Assembly (NCBI GenBank): GCA_963652365.1
Contig: CAVJTH010000014.1
Coordinates: forward strand, 1 to 64,000
Direction: 5' to 3'
DNA: 64,000 nt
Source: Hallerella sp963652365
GTDB taxonomy: Bacteria; Fibrobacterota; Fibrobacteria; Fibrobacterales; Fibrobacteraceae
The notes beneath the pieces were generated by a model. That model saw only the letters and a list, made by a program, of their open reading frames with translations, did not search any database and was not told the DNA's origin. Shown here piece by piece: positions 8,445-17,882 of the stretch; positions within the stretch are counted from its first letter, which is position 1, and every line of letters starts with the position of its first letter. The translations under genes were made by a program, and so were the position numbers.

Positions 8445-9127
8445 AACCGCTTTCCCCTTACGGCCTTGAAAATCAAGACTTGGTCAAGATTCCCGGCACG
8501 GAGTATTCCATCCGGAATTCGGTCCTGGAACCCTTTTGGAAGCTTTCCGAAAACGCCCGAAAGGCGGGGTTCGACATTCGCGTGGAAAGCGCTTTCCGGC
8601 CTTTCGACAGGCAGCTTTCCATCTGGAACGGCAAAGCGACCGGCAGGCTGAAACTGCTTGACGCGGACGGGGTTCCCTTTCGGGAAATCCCGAAGGATCC
8701 AGCGGAGCGGATGCGGGCCATTCTCCTCTGGTCCGCGCTTCCCGGCGCATCGAGGCATCACTTCGGCACGGAACTCGACGTGGTCGATGGAAACCGCGTG
8801 CCGGAGGGCTACGAAGTCGAACTGACCGAATCGGAATGCGACGGAATGTTCGCTTCTTTTCACGGCTGGCTTTCGGAACAGATTCGAACGGGAAAGTCCT
8901 TTGGCTTTGAACGGGTCTTTGTGCCGGGACGCGGAAAGATCCGACCGGAACGCTGGCACATTTCCCACCGGGAATCGGCTGCCGGGCTAGAAGATCTTTT
9001 TGAGCCCGACATCTTGCGAAAAATCTACGAGCGCTCCGAAATGGAACTGAAGGAAGTCGTTCTCGAACATTTCGACGAGCTGATGCGCGACTACGTGTTT
9101 CCCTATTTCAAGGAAAATGTCCGATGA
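8441..9127 (+). CDS. VanY-type D-alanyl-D-alanine (or LD-) carboxypeptidase, M15B-like
   Basis: This 228-residue metallopeptidase shows the M15 zinc site: SRHHFGTELD at residues 104-113 (S-x-H-x2-G-x3-D, zinc ligands His106 and Asp113) and the third ligand in RWHIS (His173), with the SAFRPFDRQLSIW substrate loop before them. The start at 8441 overlaps the ruvC stop (ATGA) and GGGAGG lies nine bases upstream. No signal peptide or membrane segment is seen, so it probably trims muropeptides in the cytoplasm. That fits the next gene, a murein peptide amidase, and suggests peptidoglycan recycling. Confidence 0.88.
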   Translation: MKPLSPYGLENQDLVKIPGTEYSIRNSVLEPFWKLSENARKAGFDIRVESAFRPFDRQLSIWNGKATGRLKLLDADGVPFREIPKDPAERMRAILLWSALPGASRHHFGTELDVVDGNRVPEGYEVELTESECDGMFASFHGWLSEQIRTGKSFGFERVFVPGRGKIRPERWHISHRESAAGLEDLFEPDILRKIYERSEMELKEVVLEHFDELMRDYVFPYFKENVR

Positions 9128-9828
9128 GCGACTCGGAATTTCGGGATGCGGCACTCCGGGGAATCTTTCCGTTTGAACTGAAGGAATTCGGGCGTTCCGC
9201 GGAAGGCGTTCCGCTGCGCTATCTGCCATCCCGAAAAACGCCAAGGCTTCTGGTCTTTGCGGCGATCCACGGCGAAGAATCCGAAACGACCTTTCTGCTT
9301 TCCCGGGCATTGCGAATGCTCTGGGAACTTCCGTCGCATGTCGCCTGTGTGCTGTCGCTGAATCCCGATGGAATCTTGCGGGGAACTCGCGGAAACTTTC
9401 GCGGCGTCGATTTGAACAGGAATTTTCCGACAGCGGACTGGAAGCCCGGAAAGACGTTTTCGCGACCCGTTCTGGAAGCTCCGCGTACCACGGAACTTTC
9501 GACAGGGGAGTCTCCGGCCAGCGAACCGGAGGTCCGCGCCTTGATCGATCTGATTTTCCGACTGAACGTGTCAAAGGTCGTTGCCTTGCACTCTCCCTTG
9601 GGCTGGATCGATTCCGATGTTCGCTCGAATCTCTGCCTCGCGTTGGAGCGTGTCTTTGAACTTCCGTGGAAATGCGGCTCGGGCTATGCGACGCCCGGAA
9701 GCTTCGGAACGTTTGCGCACGAACGGAACCTGGATTGCGTGACGGTCGAACTTCTCCGCGAAGCTCCCGAAACTCTCGACCGCTATGCGGAACCTCTCGC
9801 CCGATTCCTTCGAGATTTTGACCGCTAG
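9124..9828 (+). CDS. mpaA: Murein peptide amidase A-like M14 carboxypeptidase
   Basis: This 234-residue protein matches MpaA, which removes diaminopimelate from murein tripeptide in the cytoplasm. Zinc ligands are His49 and Glu52 (HGEE) and His156 (ALHSPLG); Glu209 in TVELLRE is the general base. The blocks SLNPDGILRGTRGN, GVDLNRNFP and SPASEPE are characteristic of this M14 subfamily. No signal peptide is present. It is coupled to the M15 gene (ATGA at 9124) and its stop overlaps that of the convergent pssA by three bases. Gene pair and lack of export signals together argue for cell-wall peptide recycling. Confidence 0.9.
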   Translation: MSDSEFRDAALRGIFPFELKEFGRSAEGVPLRYLPSRKTPRLLVFAAIHGEESETTFLLSRALRMLWELPSHVACVLSLNPDGILRGTRGNFRGVDLNRNFPTADWKPGKTFSRPVLEAPRTTELSTGESPASEPEVRALIDLIFRLNVSKVVALHSPLGWIDSDVRSNLCLALERVFELPWKCGSGYATPGSFGTFAHERNLDCVTVELLREAPETLDRYAEPLARFLRDFDR

Positions 9829-10628
9829 CCTTCTTCCCGGGAACTTGCCGCTTCCGAGAGAATCTGGCTACGATTGACAAAGCCCATGGCGAATCCTCCG
9901 ACGATATAGAGCGCGCAAAGGATCAGGAGAAAACCCGGGATGAAGGAAAATTTCGGGGAAATAAAGAGAAATCCGCAGAGATACACGACAAGGACGAGCA
10001 CGATCTGGATGCCGTTGACGACCTTGTTTTGTCGGGGCTGCAGCTTCGGGAGAAAGCAGGGGCTCACCATCATCAGGCCAGTGAGCAGCAGGACGATGAC
10101 CGGAAGATACAGATGGTTCGTGTTGTCCGCCGTAAAGATGCCGTGCTGGGTCGCGTAGGTGAGCAGGATGACGTTGATGGCGCCGGCGAAAGTGCTCGGA
10201 AGTCCCGAAAAATAGTGCTTGTAGGCGTCGCTGTCCATCGCGTTGTACTTGGCGAGGCGCATCGCGGCGCAGAGAACGTAGATGGCGAACGCGACGATGA
10301 CTAACGCCATGTTCTGTCCGAGCCAATCGGGAACGTTCGCCTTGTAGCTGAAGAAAAGGCAGAATGCGGGAGCCAGTCCAAAGCCGACCAAGTCGCCTAG
10401 ACTGTCGAACTGGGCGCCAAATTCGGAACTCGCGTTGACCAGTCGGGCAGCGAATCCGTCGAGCTTGTCGCAAAGAACCGAAAGGATGACAAAGTAGGCG
10501 GCCATGCGGAATGGATCCAGGGAGGAATAGCCGTTGAACATGCCCGCAGACCAGCAGACGGAAAATACGCCGAGCAGAAAGTTCATGCTGGTGAATGCAT
10601 TGGGCAAGATAAAACGCGCTCTTTTCAT
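9825..10628 (-). CDS. pssA: CDP-diacylglycerol-serine O-phosphatidyltransferase
   Basis: This 267-residue inner-membrane enzyme makes phosphatidylserine from CDP-diacylglycerol. The CDP-alcohol phosphotransferase motif DG-x2-AR-x8-G-x3-D-x3-D is intact: Asp57, Gly58, Ala61, Arg62, Gly71, Asp75, Asp79. Seven or eight hydrophobic segments follow the usual pattern of the membrane-spanning PssA type. The start at 10628 was chosen for the typical MKRARFILPNAFTSMN opening and a GGAGA site eight bases upstream. No phosphatidylserine decarboxylase lies nearby. The subfamily could in principle use another alcohol, but the length and the opening motif favour serine. Confidence 0.9.
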   Translation of the reverse strand: MKRARFILPNAFTSMNFLLGVFSVCWSAGMFNGYSSLDPFRMAAYFVILSVLCDKLDGFAARLVNASSEFGAQFDSLGDLVGFGLAPAFCLFFSYKANVPDWLGQNMALVIVAFAIYVLCAAMRLAKYNAMDSDAYKHYFSGLPSTFAGAINVILLTYATQHGIFTADNTNHLYLPVIVLLLTGLMMVSPCFLPKLQPRQNKVVNGIQIVLVLVVYLCGFLFISPKFSFIPGFLLILCALYIVGGFAMGFVNRSQILSEAASSREEG

Positions 10629-10663
10629 AACGATGTCTCCATTTCGGTGGATACAATCTAAAT

Positions 10664-10693
10664 AAAAAAGTCCGCTTTGGAACGGACTTTTTC
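10664..10693 (-). terminator. Intrinsic terminator of the solute-binding-protein gene
   Basis: On the minus strand AAAAAGTCCG pairs with CGGACTTTTTT around an eight-base loop and continues into a T-run. It begins just after the stop codon of the gene ending at 10700 and lies upstream of pssA, isolating the two transcripts. Confidence 0.85.
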
Positions 10694-10699
10694 TTGGTA

Positions 10700-12490
10700 T
10701 TACTGGGCTTTGACTGGCTTGATTTCCCACAGCGCCTTGATTCCCGCGCCGACGATCAGGTTTTGCGGGGGAGCGTAGGGGTTCTCTTCGGTAGGAAAGT
10801 TCGTCCAGTGCCTTGTCGAAAACTGGTAGTATTGCGTGGGGCGGTACATCAGCGGAAGCACGGGAATCTGCTCCATGAAAATCCGGTTGAGGGAACGGTA
10901 GGCCCTTTGCGTTTCGGCGGAATCCGTGAGTGACGGAATCAGGGCGAGCAGGCTGTCTGCCTGCGGGTCGCTGAACCGTCCCTGGTTCGAAAAGGCTTCT
11001 TCGCCGACAGGCTTTGCGCTCTTGCTGTTCATGACCTGGTCAAAGCGTGTCCACGGTGTCGCCGCGGAAAGGTCGGCCGTTTGCGTTTTCATCGCCAGGT
11101 CGAATTTTCCATAGCGCAAGTCCTTTTCCCATTCTCCGTAATCGACGAACCGCTGGTTGGTCGTGATGCCGATCTGCTTGAAGGATTCGGCGACGACCTT
11201 GATGACGTCTTCCCAGTCCGTCCATCCCTGGGGGCATTCCAGGCTCAAGGGTCTGACCGGGCGACCGTCCTTGTTCAACAGCTGCCCTTGCGTATCCCAG
11301 GAGTAGCCGGCGTCTTCCAGGATCTTCCGTGCGCGGTCGAGATCGTAGGAGTAGCCGTATGTCTTCGCGTCTTCTTCGTTGTAGTATCGGGCTTCCTGAC
11401 CGAAGGGAAGGATAAATCCCGGCTTGACGGAATCCGTGTAGTTGGATACGGCGATGGCCTTGATCTTGTCGAAGTTGATTGCGTGGGCGAGCGCCCTGCG
11501 GAACGCGACATCGGTAAAGGGCGTAGTGGTCGTCGCGATGAAGAGCGTCGGGATGGAACCCGGATAATGGTAAGGTTCCTTGAGGCTCCAGGCGCGAATG
11601 TTGTCGCGCTTCTTTTCCCAGATTCGGGGCATGAAGATGGAAGAAACGTCAAGTTCTCCCTTTGTCATCGCGTTGTTGAAGAGATTGTTGCTCGTGTAGA
11701 GCGAGTGGACTATGTAGAGAGGCGCGGGCCGCTTTCCGTCGTGCTTGGCGTTTCCCCAGTAGTTTTCGACCCGCTTGAGGACGATCTTGTCCGGATAGTA
11801 GGTTTCGAGGTTGTAAGGTCCGGAAACGACTGGCAGGGAATCGTTCTTGAAGGCGAGGACGTTCGCGTAGTTGTAGCGTCCGTTCTTCTTGGAGGATTCG
11901 ACTAGCGGCTGGAACACCTTCTTCGGAAGAATCGAGGTTTCGGAAAGGAGGTTGAGAAGAACCAGCGGATTTCGGTTTGCCTTGTTCATGACAAACTCGA
12001 CGCGATCGCCGTCGGCCGAAATGCGCTCGATGTATTGCCAGCCGGCATGGCGCGGGGTTGGAAAAAGCGAATCGAGGTAGAACGTGTAGATGACGTCGTC
12101 CGCGGTCACTTTTTCGCCCGTGTTCCAGTGTGCACGGGAATCCAGCTCCACGATAATGGACGAATCCGTCTGCCGGTAGGAACTCGCAAGCATCGGCTCC
12201 GCCTTTCCGTCGAGGATGTTGTAGGCGAAGAGCGTCTCGTACATCAGGCGGATGTTGCCGTCGATGGGAAAGTTCGGGTCGGCATCTAGCGGGTTGAATG
12301 TCGTTCCGGGGGGAGCCCAGTCGAATCCGCCGAGGTAGAGCGTCTGGGAACGCGGATAGAGGGAATTCTCCATCGAGGCGGAATCGTCCTTGTCCTGGCA
12401 GCCGAAGAGCGCAAGGAGAATGAATCCGGACAGCGCGATGACCGGAAACCGACGGTTTTGTATGAGTTCTTTACGCAATCCGCTATCCAC
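10700..12490 (-). CDS. Family 5 ABC transporter substrate-binding lipoprotein (oligopeptide-type)
   Basis: This 596-residue protein has an N-terminal hydrophobic stretch ending in the lipobox LFGC, so it is anchored to a membrane by lipid. The body has the SBP_bac_5 landmarks: PIDGNIRLMYETLFAY, EPMLASSYRQTD, AHWNTGEKVTADDVIYTF and the FTDVAFRRALAHAINFDKI helix. Such proteins bind peptides, nickel or sugars for an Opp/Dpp-type importer. No permease or ATPase gene lies beside it, so it is an orphan binding protein here. The start is a GTG at 12490 with an AAAAAGG stretch directly upstream. It ends in a clear terminator. Confidence 0.9.
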   Translation of the reverse strand: MDSGLRKELIQNRRFPVIALSGFILLALFGCQDKDDSASMENSLYPRSQTLYLGGFDWAPPGTTFNPLDADPNFPIDGNIRLMYETLFAYNILDGKAEPMLASSYRQTDSSIIVELDSRAHWNTGEKVTADDVIYTFYLDSLFPTPRHAGWQYIERISADGDRVEFVMNKANRNPLVLLNLLSETSILPKKVFQPLVESSKKNGRYNYANVLAFKNDSLPVVSGPYNLETYYPDKIVLKRVENYWGNAKHDGKRPAPLYIVHSLYTSNNLFNNAMTKGELDVSSIFMPRIWEKKRDNIRAWSLKEPYHYPGSIPTLFIATTTTPFTDVAFRRALAHAINFDKIKAIAVSNYTDSVKPGFILPFGQEARYYNEEDAKTYGYSYDLDRARKILEDAGYSWDTQGQLLNKDGRPVRPLSLECPQGWTDWEDVIKVVAESFKQIGITTNQRFVDYGEWEKDLRYGKFDLAMKTQTADLSAATPWTRFDQVMNSKSAKPVGEEAFSNQGRFSDPQADSLLALIPSLTDSAETQRAYRSLNRIFMEQIPVLPLMYRPTQYYQFSTRHWTNFPTEENPYAPPQNLIVGAGIKALWEIKPVKAQ

Positions 12491-12588
12491 CCTTTTTGGT
12501 TATTTGCTTTCAGGATATTTCTTCATCTTCCTATAAAGATATAGAATGATTGATAGAAAATGACATTTTGGTTTGTAAAAAAAATATA

Positions 12589-15102
12589 TCAGAAGGATTT
12601 TGCAAGCGGAAAAGCGTAAAGCAGCCGCTTGGGCGATATGCAGAAAAGCGTGTTGTCGAGGATAAACGGGGTTCCTGCGCCTCCGGGAGTGGAAAAGCGT
12701 CGCTCGACGGTCCCCTTGGAAAGGGAAATCTGCGCAATGTGGGACTGCTGGTCGATGTAGAGATAGTTTCCGTTTACGACAGGATTGGAAAAGACGGAGT
12801 TCTTTCCGCTAAATGTCCAGATGGCTTCTCGGGATGTCGGACCGTACAGGCTGATTTTCTGGTCGGCAAAGCCCGCGAGAAGGTACTTGGCGCTCCCGAT
12901 GGGGACCCATTTCAGCGAAAGAACCGCGGAACTTGTCGAAAACACCTCTTTCGGCTCTTCGGAGTCCGGGGTGTAGATGCGGATTTCGTTCTGGTCGGTC
13001 GCGACGGCGATCGTCGAGTCGGTGACGTCCATGACGGAAACGTTTGTTTTGGATTCGAGCATGCGCCTTGGGTTCTGCCCGGCCGCTTCGCTGACAAACC
13101 CGATCGAGCCTTCCAGGCTCGCGACCGCGACGCTTCCCCTGGAAATGTCGAACAGGAAGGGAAGGTTGAAGAGCTTTCTCGCCCAGGCGATGCCGTAATT
13201 CGGCGCAAGCAGCTTGATCAGGTAGCCGTTCCACGTGGAAACGTAGAGGGCGTTTTCGTGAAATCTTATCTGGAAAGGCTTTCCCGGCAGTTCGCTGTAA
13301 TGCAGCTTTCCGCCCGGGGTCAGTTCGTGAATCTGCAGCCGGAATCCGTTCGCGATGGCGAGCCTTGCGTTGCCGCTTGCGAGGACGGGGCTCGTTTCGA
13401 GAAGGCCCAGGCTCTTTTTCCAGCGGATGTTTCCCGAAGCCGGATCCAGGGCGATGAGCTTCTGGGCGGCAGGGTCGATGGTGAACAGCGTATGGCCTGC
13501 GCTGAAAAGGCTCGGGTAGAGGGTCCGCGGAGACAGGGAGAGAAAGTGTACGTAGGACGCTCCGATGATTTGCGCGTAATGGGAGAGGATGGACGCGCTT
13601 GTCTGCTGGTCGCCGAACGAATGGCTGACCGCGGCGGACCAGGCTTCCGCGCGCTTCGCTTCGCTTTCGCCGATGCGTTCGAGATTTACCGCATACAGGT
13701 AGCTTGCCGTCGGATTCCCCGGTTCGAGCTTCCGGGTGGAATCGACGAGAACTTCCATTTCTTGCCAGTTTCCCGCATTCTTGGCCTTGAGCGCCTGTTC
13801 CGCGTAGCGCTGGGAAAGAATGGGACGGCCTCCGTAGTGGAGCGCGTCGAGCGCAAGAAGCTCTCCCTTTTCGAAGGGAAGAAACAGGATCCCCTGGCTC
13901 TGAATCGGTTCGGCGACGAGAGGCTTTCCGAAATGATAGTGCCAGAGGTGCTTCAGGGAGGTATCGACAACGGCGAGTGCGCCTTCCCTGGAAAAGATTC
14001 CGAGTGTCCCGCAGGCAATCGGGAAAAGCTTTTCTCCGTCGATGAACGACTTGGCGAGTTCGGTTCCCGATTCGGGATCGAGAAGCTTCAGCTTGCCGTC
14101 GCTTTCGAGAACGGCGATCTTGCCTTCAAGGAATTCGATGTCCTCGATCGGGTTTCCCGCGTTTTTCCAGATGTAGGCGTTTCCCGACTGCGGGCGAAAA
14201 TGCCAGAGCGTGCTGGAGGACGACACGAAGATTCCGTCGCTAGACAGAAGCGTCTTCTGGATGGGGTCGATCAGGGAGAGCGTCTGCATTTCCGTTCCGG
14301 ATTCCGCATCGAGCAGGTGGAGCGCGTTGTCCGGGCAGCTGACGACAAACGCGTTTTGCGGCTGGTAGAATCCGACGGGCGAACAGCCTCGGTAACGGTT
14401 ATCGACGGAAAAGCGGATTCCCTCGCTTGCGGCGAACGCGAACGTCTTTTCGGTGATGACGAACGCGCCGATTCCCGGCAGAGGAAGCAGGCTCGAAATG
14501 ACGGAATCGAATCGGTAGGAATGGACGGGCTTTTTCGAATCCCTCGGCTGAAAGTGGAGCGTCGTCGCGTTTTCGTCCGAAAACCAGATACCGCTCGCCG
14601 TGACGGCGAAAATGCGGGCTTTCTCGGAAATGAACGTGGGAACCGAGACGAATCTTTCGTTGTGCAGGCTGTAGAGCTGGTTGTTCGAGAGCAGGATGGA
14701 TGGATGCTTGCCGTTGAACGTTTCCCGGATGGGCGCGGAGAGAATGGACCTGTCGAGCACGAGACGGGTCGGCGTCGTGTCGAGGCTTTCGATTCGGCTG
14801 GCGAGAAAGTAGGCGTCCCGGGCGTTTGCGGGGCTTGCGAGAGCCTGTCTGTAGTAGAATGTCGCGTTGAGCGGGCTTTCGGAAAGTTCCTGGATCTTTC
14901 CCAGGAGAAAGAACGCCTTGCTCTTGTCCTCGTCGTCGCCTTCGATGGAGATGCGCGAAAGCGTGTTCTGCGCTTCGGCGAAGTTTCCCTTGATTTCGAA
15001 CTGATAGACCGCTTCGTAGAGTTCCTTGCCCATGCGCAAGGAAAACGCTTCGGAGAAGCAGAGTAAAATCAGGAATGCCAGGCGAAAAGGAAAGCGGAAC
15101 AT
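12589..15102 (-). CDS. Exported TPR/beta-propeller (PQQ-like) protein
   Basis: This 837-residue protein opens with a signal peptide (MFRFPFRLAFLILLCFSEAFS). Residues 30-100 look like tetratricopeptide repeats (KGNFAEAQNTLSRIS, FLLGKIQELSESPLNATFYYRQAL). The rest consists of repeated strands of the PQQ/WD propeller kind, for example LIALDPASGNIRWKKSLG, TLFTIDPAAQKLIALD and SREAIWTFSGKNSVFSNPVV, with a second TPR-like helix pair near the middle (AEQALKAKNAGNWQEMEVLVD). No enzyme motif is visible; a periplasmic scaffold or ligand-sensing role is likely. It starts one base into the response regulator stop (TGATG), so it belongs to the same operon as the two-component system. Confidence 0.8.
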   Translation of the reverse strand: MFRFPFRLAFLILLCFSEAFSLRMGKELYEAVYQFEIKGNFAEAQNTLSRISIEGDDEDKSKAFFLLGKIQELSESPLNATFYYRQALASPANARDAYFLASRIESLDTTPTRLVLDRSILSAPIRETFNGKHPSILLSNNQLYSLHNERFVSVPTFISEKARIFAVTASGIWFSDENATTLHFQPRDSKKPVHSYRFDSVISSLLPLPGIGAFVITEKTFAFAASEGIRFSVDNRYRGCSPVGFYQPQNAFVVSCPDNALHLLDAESGTEMQTLSLIDPIQKTLLSSDGIFVSSSSTLWHFRPQSGNAYIWKNAGNPIEDIEFLEGKIAVLESDGKLKLLDPESGTELAKSFIDGEKLFPIACGTLGIFSREGALAVVDTSLKHLWHYHFGKPLVAEPIQSQGILFLPFEKGELLALDALHYGGRPILSQRYAEQALKAKNAGNWQEMEVLVDSTRKLEPGNPTASYLYAVNLERIGESEAKRAEAWSAAVSHSFGDQQTSASILSHYAQIIGASYVHFLSLSPRTLYPSLFSAGHTLFTIDPAAQKLIALDPASGNIRWKKSLGLLETSPVLASGNARLAIANGFRLQIHELTPGGKLHYSELPGKPFQIRFHENALYVSTWNGYLIKLLAPNYGIAWARKLFNLPFLFDISRGSVAVASLEGSIGFVSEAAGQNPRRMLESKTNVSVMDVTDSTIAVATDQNEIRIYTPDSEEPKEVFSTSSAVLSLKWVPIGSAKYLLAGFADQKISLYGPTSREAIWTFSGKNSVFSNPVVNGNYLYIDQQSHIAQISLSKGTVERRFSTPGGAGTPFILDNTLFCISPKRLLYAFPLAKSF

Positions 15103-15821
15103 CAGACGTCGAACTTGTAGCCGGCTCCACGGATGGAGAGGATGATCTTCGGATTCGCCTGGTCGTCTTCGAGCTTCTTGCGGAGGTTGACGATGTGGTT
15201 GTCTATCGTGCGGGTCGATGGCATGTTGTCGGCCGTGTATCCCCAGATGTCTTGCAGAAGGTCTTCGCGCAGGATGACTTCGCCGCGCTTTCCCCAGAAA
15301 TACTTGAGAATCTGGAATTCCCGCGCGGAGAGCTCGATGGGGACTCCGTTCTTGCTCGCTTCGTACTTCTTGAAGTCGAGGTGGATGTTGCCGAAATCGA
15401 CGGCGTCCTGCCCGGTCTGGGATTCCGACGAGGCGCTCGGTGCGCCGGTTCGCGGACCGCGTCGCAAGAACGCCTTGACACGGGCGAGAAGCTCGAGAAT
15501 GGAAAACGGCTTGGTCACGTAGTCGTCTGCGCCCATTTCGAGACCTGTCACCTTGGACGTTTCTTCCGTCTTCGCGGTGAGCATGATGATGAACGTGTCG
15601 GGATGCTTCTTGCGAATGTAGCGGCAGACTTCAAAGCCGCTTTTCTTGGGAATCATCAGATCCAGGATGACCAGATCCGGTAGAAACGCGTCCGCCTTTT
15701 CGATCGCCTCTTCGCCGTCGCCCGCGGTCTCCACCGTGTAGTTTTCGAGCTCGAAGTTGTCCTTGAGGCCTAGCCGGATGATTTCTTCGTCTTCGACAAT
15801 GAGGATTTTCCTGTTTTCCAT
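15102..15821 (-). CDS. OmpR/PhoB-family response regulator
   Basis: This 239-residue protein has an N-terminal receiver domain with the acidic pair EDE near residues 10-12, phosphoacceptor Asp in LVILDLMIP near 53 and the conserved Lys in VTKPF near 105, then an unusually polar linker (RTGAPSASSESQTGQD) and a C-terminal winged helix ending TRTIDNHIVNLRKKLEDD...IRGAGYKFDV. It should bind DNA as a dimer once phosphorylated by the kinase encoded immediately upstream, whose stop codon overlaps its start (TAATG). Targets are unknown; the envelope genes in the same operon are natural candidates. Confidence 0.95.
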   Translation of the reverse strand: MENRKILIVEDEEIIRLGLKDNFELENYTVETAGDGEEAIEKADAFLPDLVILDLMIPKKSGFEVCRYIRKKHPDTFIIMLTAKTEETSKVTGLEMGADDYVTKPFSILELLARVKAFLRRGPRTGAPSASSESQTGQDAVDFGNIHLDFKKYEASKNGVPIELSAREFQILKYFWGKRGEVILREDLLQDIWGYTADNMPSTRTIDNHIVNLRKKLEDDQANPKIILSIRGAGYKFDV

Positions 15822-17869
15822 TATTCCGCCTTTTTGAACTTGACCGTGAAAGTGGAACCCTTGCCGGGGTGGCTTTGCACGGAAACGCTCGCCTTGTGGG
15901 CTTCCGCAACGCGCTTGACGATGGCGAGACCGAGACCGGATCCTTTGGTGCTGCGGGTCATTTCGTCGCCGACGCGATAGAAGTCGTTAAAGATGTTCTT
16001 TTGTTCGGCAGAGGCGATGCCAATGCCGGTGTCCGCTACAGAAAATACGATTTTTTCGTTTTCGCCGAGTACCCGGATGTGCACTTTTCCCGGGGGATTC
16101 GTGTATTTGATGGCGTTTTCGATCAGTCCCTGGGCAAGGCTGTAGAGTGCGGTGAAGTCTCCCATGACGAAACAGCCGGGGGAAAGCTCCCGCGTCATTT
16201 CCAGCCCGCGGTTGTCCGCCTGGTCGAGAATCGCTTCATAGACCCTCGACACGCATTCCGAAAGGTCGAGGCGTTCCCACCGGAATGTCTGCTTGCCGGT
16301 TTCCATTCGCGTGTAGCTGAGGATGGCCCCGATCAAGTTTTCGAGGCGCGAGGATTCCTTGCCGATGAGCGCCGCGTATTCCGCGCACTTTTCGATTTTT
16401 TGGACGCGTCCGCCCGAAATCATCTCGGCGAACATCTTGATGGACGTGAGCGGCGTCTTGAGCTCGTGGGAAATCGAGGAAAGGAAGTTTGTCTTCATCG
16501 AGATGAGCTTCCGCTCCTGGGAAATCGTCTTGAAGATGAAGAAGGATCCGAGAATGACGGTGAGCAGGGAGAATGCGACAAGGCCGGAGAGCTGGAACAT
16601 CTTGTGCCTTGCCTCGCTGTAGAGTTCCTGTGTGGAACGCCTGTACAGGGTGAGCGTCCATCCCAGGCTTTCGCCGAGGTCCATCTGTCTTGAAATCTGC
16701 ACTTCGGAATCTTGCCGCTTGCCCAGGATGATGGAGTCGCGGTCGTCGGAAACGGAATAGACGACGTCTTTCCATTCGCGGGCCGTTTCGGCGAGCTTCT
16801 TGCGAATGCGTTCTCCGTAGGCGTCCCGGTCGATAAGGCCGATGACGACCTGGTCTCCGGAAAGCCACGGGTAGGCCATGCGGAAGAAAAGGCTCTGGCC
16901 GTCCTGCTTGTAAAGGAGCCCGTCTTTTGTCGGGAGCGGCTCTTCGGAGAGGTGCCCGAGAAAATCCCGATGCGAGGCGAACGCTTCCGCGTGTTCGATC
17001 TGTCTGTTCAGGTTTTCGCGCAAGTTCCAGAAAGCGTCCCGCTTTTCCTTGGAAAGTTCCTCGAACGAGAGAATCTGGCTGATGGCGTTCTCGAAAAAGA
17101 ACTTGGCGCTTCCGATGTCTTGCAGAACTTCGCCTTCCAGGAATTCGGAGAAGAGAAAGAGACAGTAGTTTTCGGCCGCGGAATGCTTTTTCTGTTCCAC
17201 GAAGATTTCGAACTTGAGCATGAAGAGCGATTTGGAAAGGTCGCTTTGCAGATAGCCGTGGGCTTCGGGATGTCGTTCGAGAATGTCGATGACGTGGAGC
17301 GCTTCGTCGTAATTCTTTTGGCGATAGCGCAACCGGAGAATTCCTATCAGGTTCAGGAAGTTGTCCCTCTTGGACAGGTAGGGCGTTCGCAGGAGAAGCG
17401 CCGATCGGGCAAAGTCTATCTGGTCGGAATTCAATCCCGCGACTTCTCCGCGGAGGAGCTTTTTCTCGATTTCGCCGGGAACCGTGGTCGGCGGATCGGG
17501 CCATGCCGGGTGGCTCGAAATGGAAATGCTCGGATAGACAAGCCTGTTCTCGTTGAAGAGGAAGATGGCGGCGATGCCCGGCACTTTCCTGAAGGAGACC
17601 GCGTTCCCGAATTCGAGGAGCTTTTGCGGCTGCTCGTAAAGAAACAGGGAAGCGTTCCTTGTTTCCTTCAGGATTTCCTGCTGCTCTTTCTGGACTGCCA
17701 GGACAGCCTGTTTCGAAAAGGAAACCTGGGCGTCTTCAAAGTTCTTCTCGGCGAGGAGACGCTCGTTCTGGACGTTCCGGAAACTGAGAATGGCGAGTAT
17801 CGCTGTCGGAATGATGATCCCGCCGAAAAAAAGCGCAACGAAAATGCGGTTGTTCTTCGGAAGTTTCAC
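15821..17869 (-). CDS. Membrane sensor histidine kinase
   Basis: This 682-residue kinase has a first membrane segment at about 8-27, a long extracytoplasmic region of about 390 residues that is mostly helical and has no named sensor domain that I recognise, a second membrane segment near 425-447, the phosphorylated His in SSISHELKTPLTS near 466, and HATPase motifs N (LIENAIKYTNPPGK), G1 (VADTGIGI) and G2 (KGSGLGLAIVKR). The start is a GTG at 17869 with GGAG eight bases upstream. The large periplasmic part suggests it reads an envelope protein or wall signal, perhaps the LysM or propeller protein of the same operon (inference). Confidence 0.92.
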   Translation of the reverse strand: MKLPKNNRIFVALFFGGIIIPTAILAILSFRNVQNERLLAEKNFEDAQVSFSKQAVLAVQKEQQEILKETRNASLFLYEQPQKLLEFGNAVSFRKVPGIAAIFLFNENRLVYPSISISSHPAWPDPPTTVPGEIEKKLLRGEVAGLNSDQIDFARSALLLRTPYLSKRDNFLNLIGILRLRYRQKNYDEALHVIDILERHPEAHGYLQSDLSKSLFMLKFEIFVEQKKHSAAENYCLFLFSEFLEGEVLQDIGSAKFFFENAISQILSFEELSKEKRDAFWNLRENLNRQIEHAEAFASHRDFLGHLSEEPLPTKDGLLYKQDGQSLFFRMAYPWLSGDQVVIGLIDRDAYGERIRKKLAETAREWKDVVYSVSDDRDSIILGKRQDSEVQISRQMDLGESLGWTLTLYRRSTQELYSEARHKMFQLSGLVAFSLLTVILGSFFIFKTISQERKLISMKTNFLSSISHELKTPLTSIKMFAEMISGGRVQKIEKCAEYAALIGKESSRLENLIGAILSYTRMETGKQTFRWERLDLSECVSRVYEAILDQADNRGLEMTRELSPGCFVMGDFTALYSLAQGLIENAIKYTNPPGKVHIRVLGENEKIVFSVADTGIGIASAEQKNIFNDFYRVGDEMTRSTKGSGLGLAIVKRVAEAHKASVSVQSHPGKGSTFTVKFKKAE

Positions 17870-17882
17870 TGTTCGCTCCGAA

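Noticed and set aside
12550..15066. An 838-codon plus-strand open frame
   Set aside because: It is the antisense of the propeller gene; its peptide is Arg/Gly/Asp-rich without any recognisable domain, and the G/C-rich third positions of the real gene explain the lack of stops.
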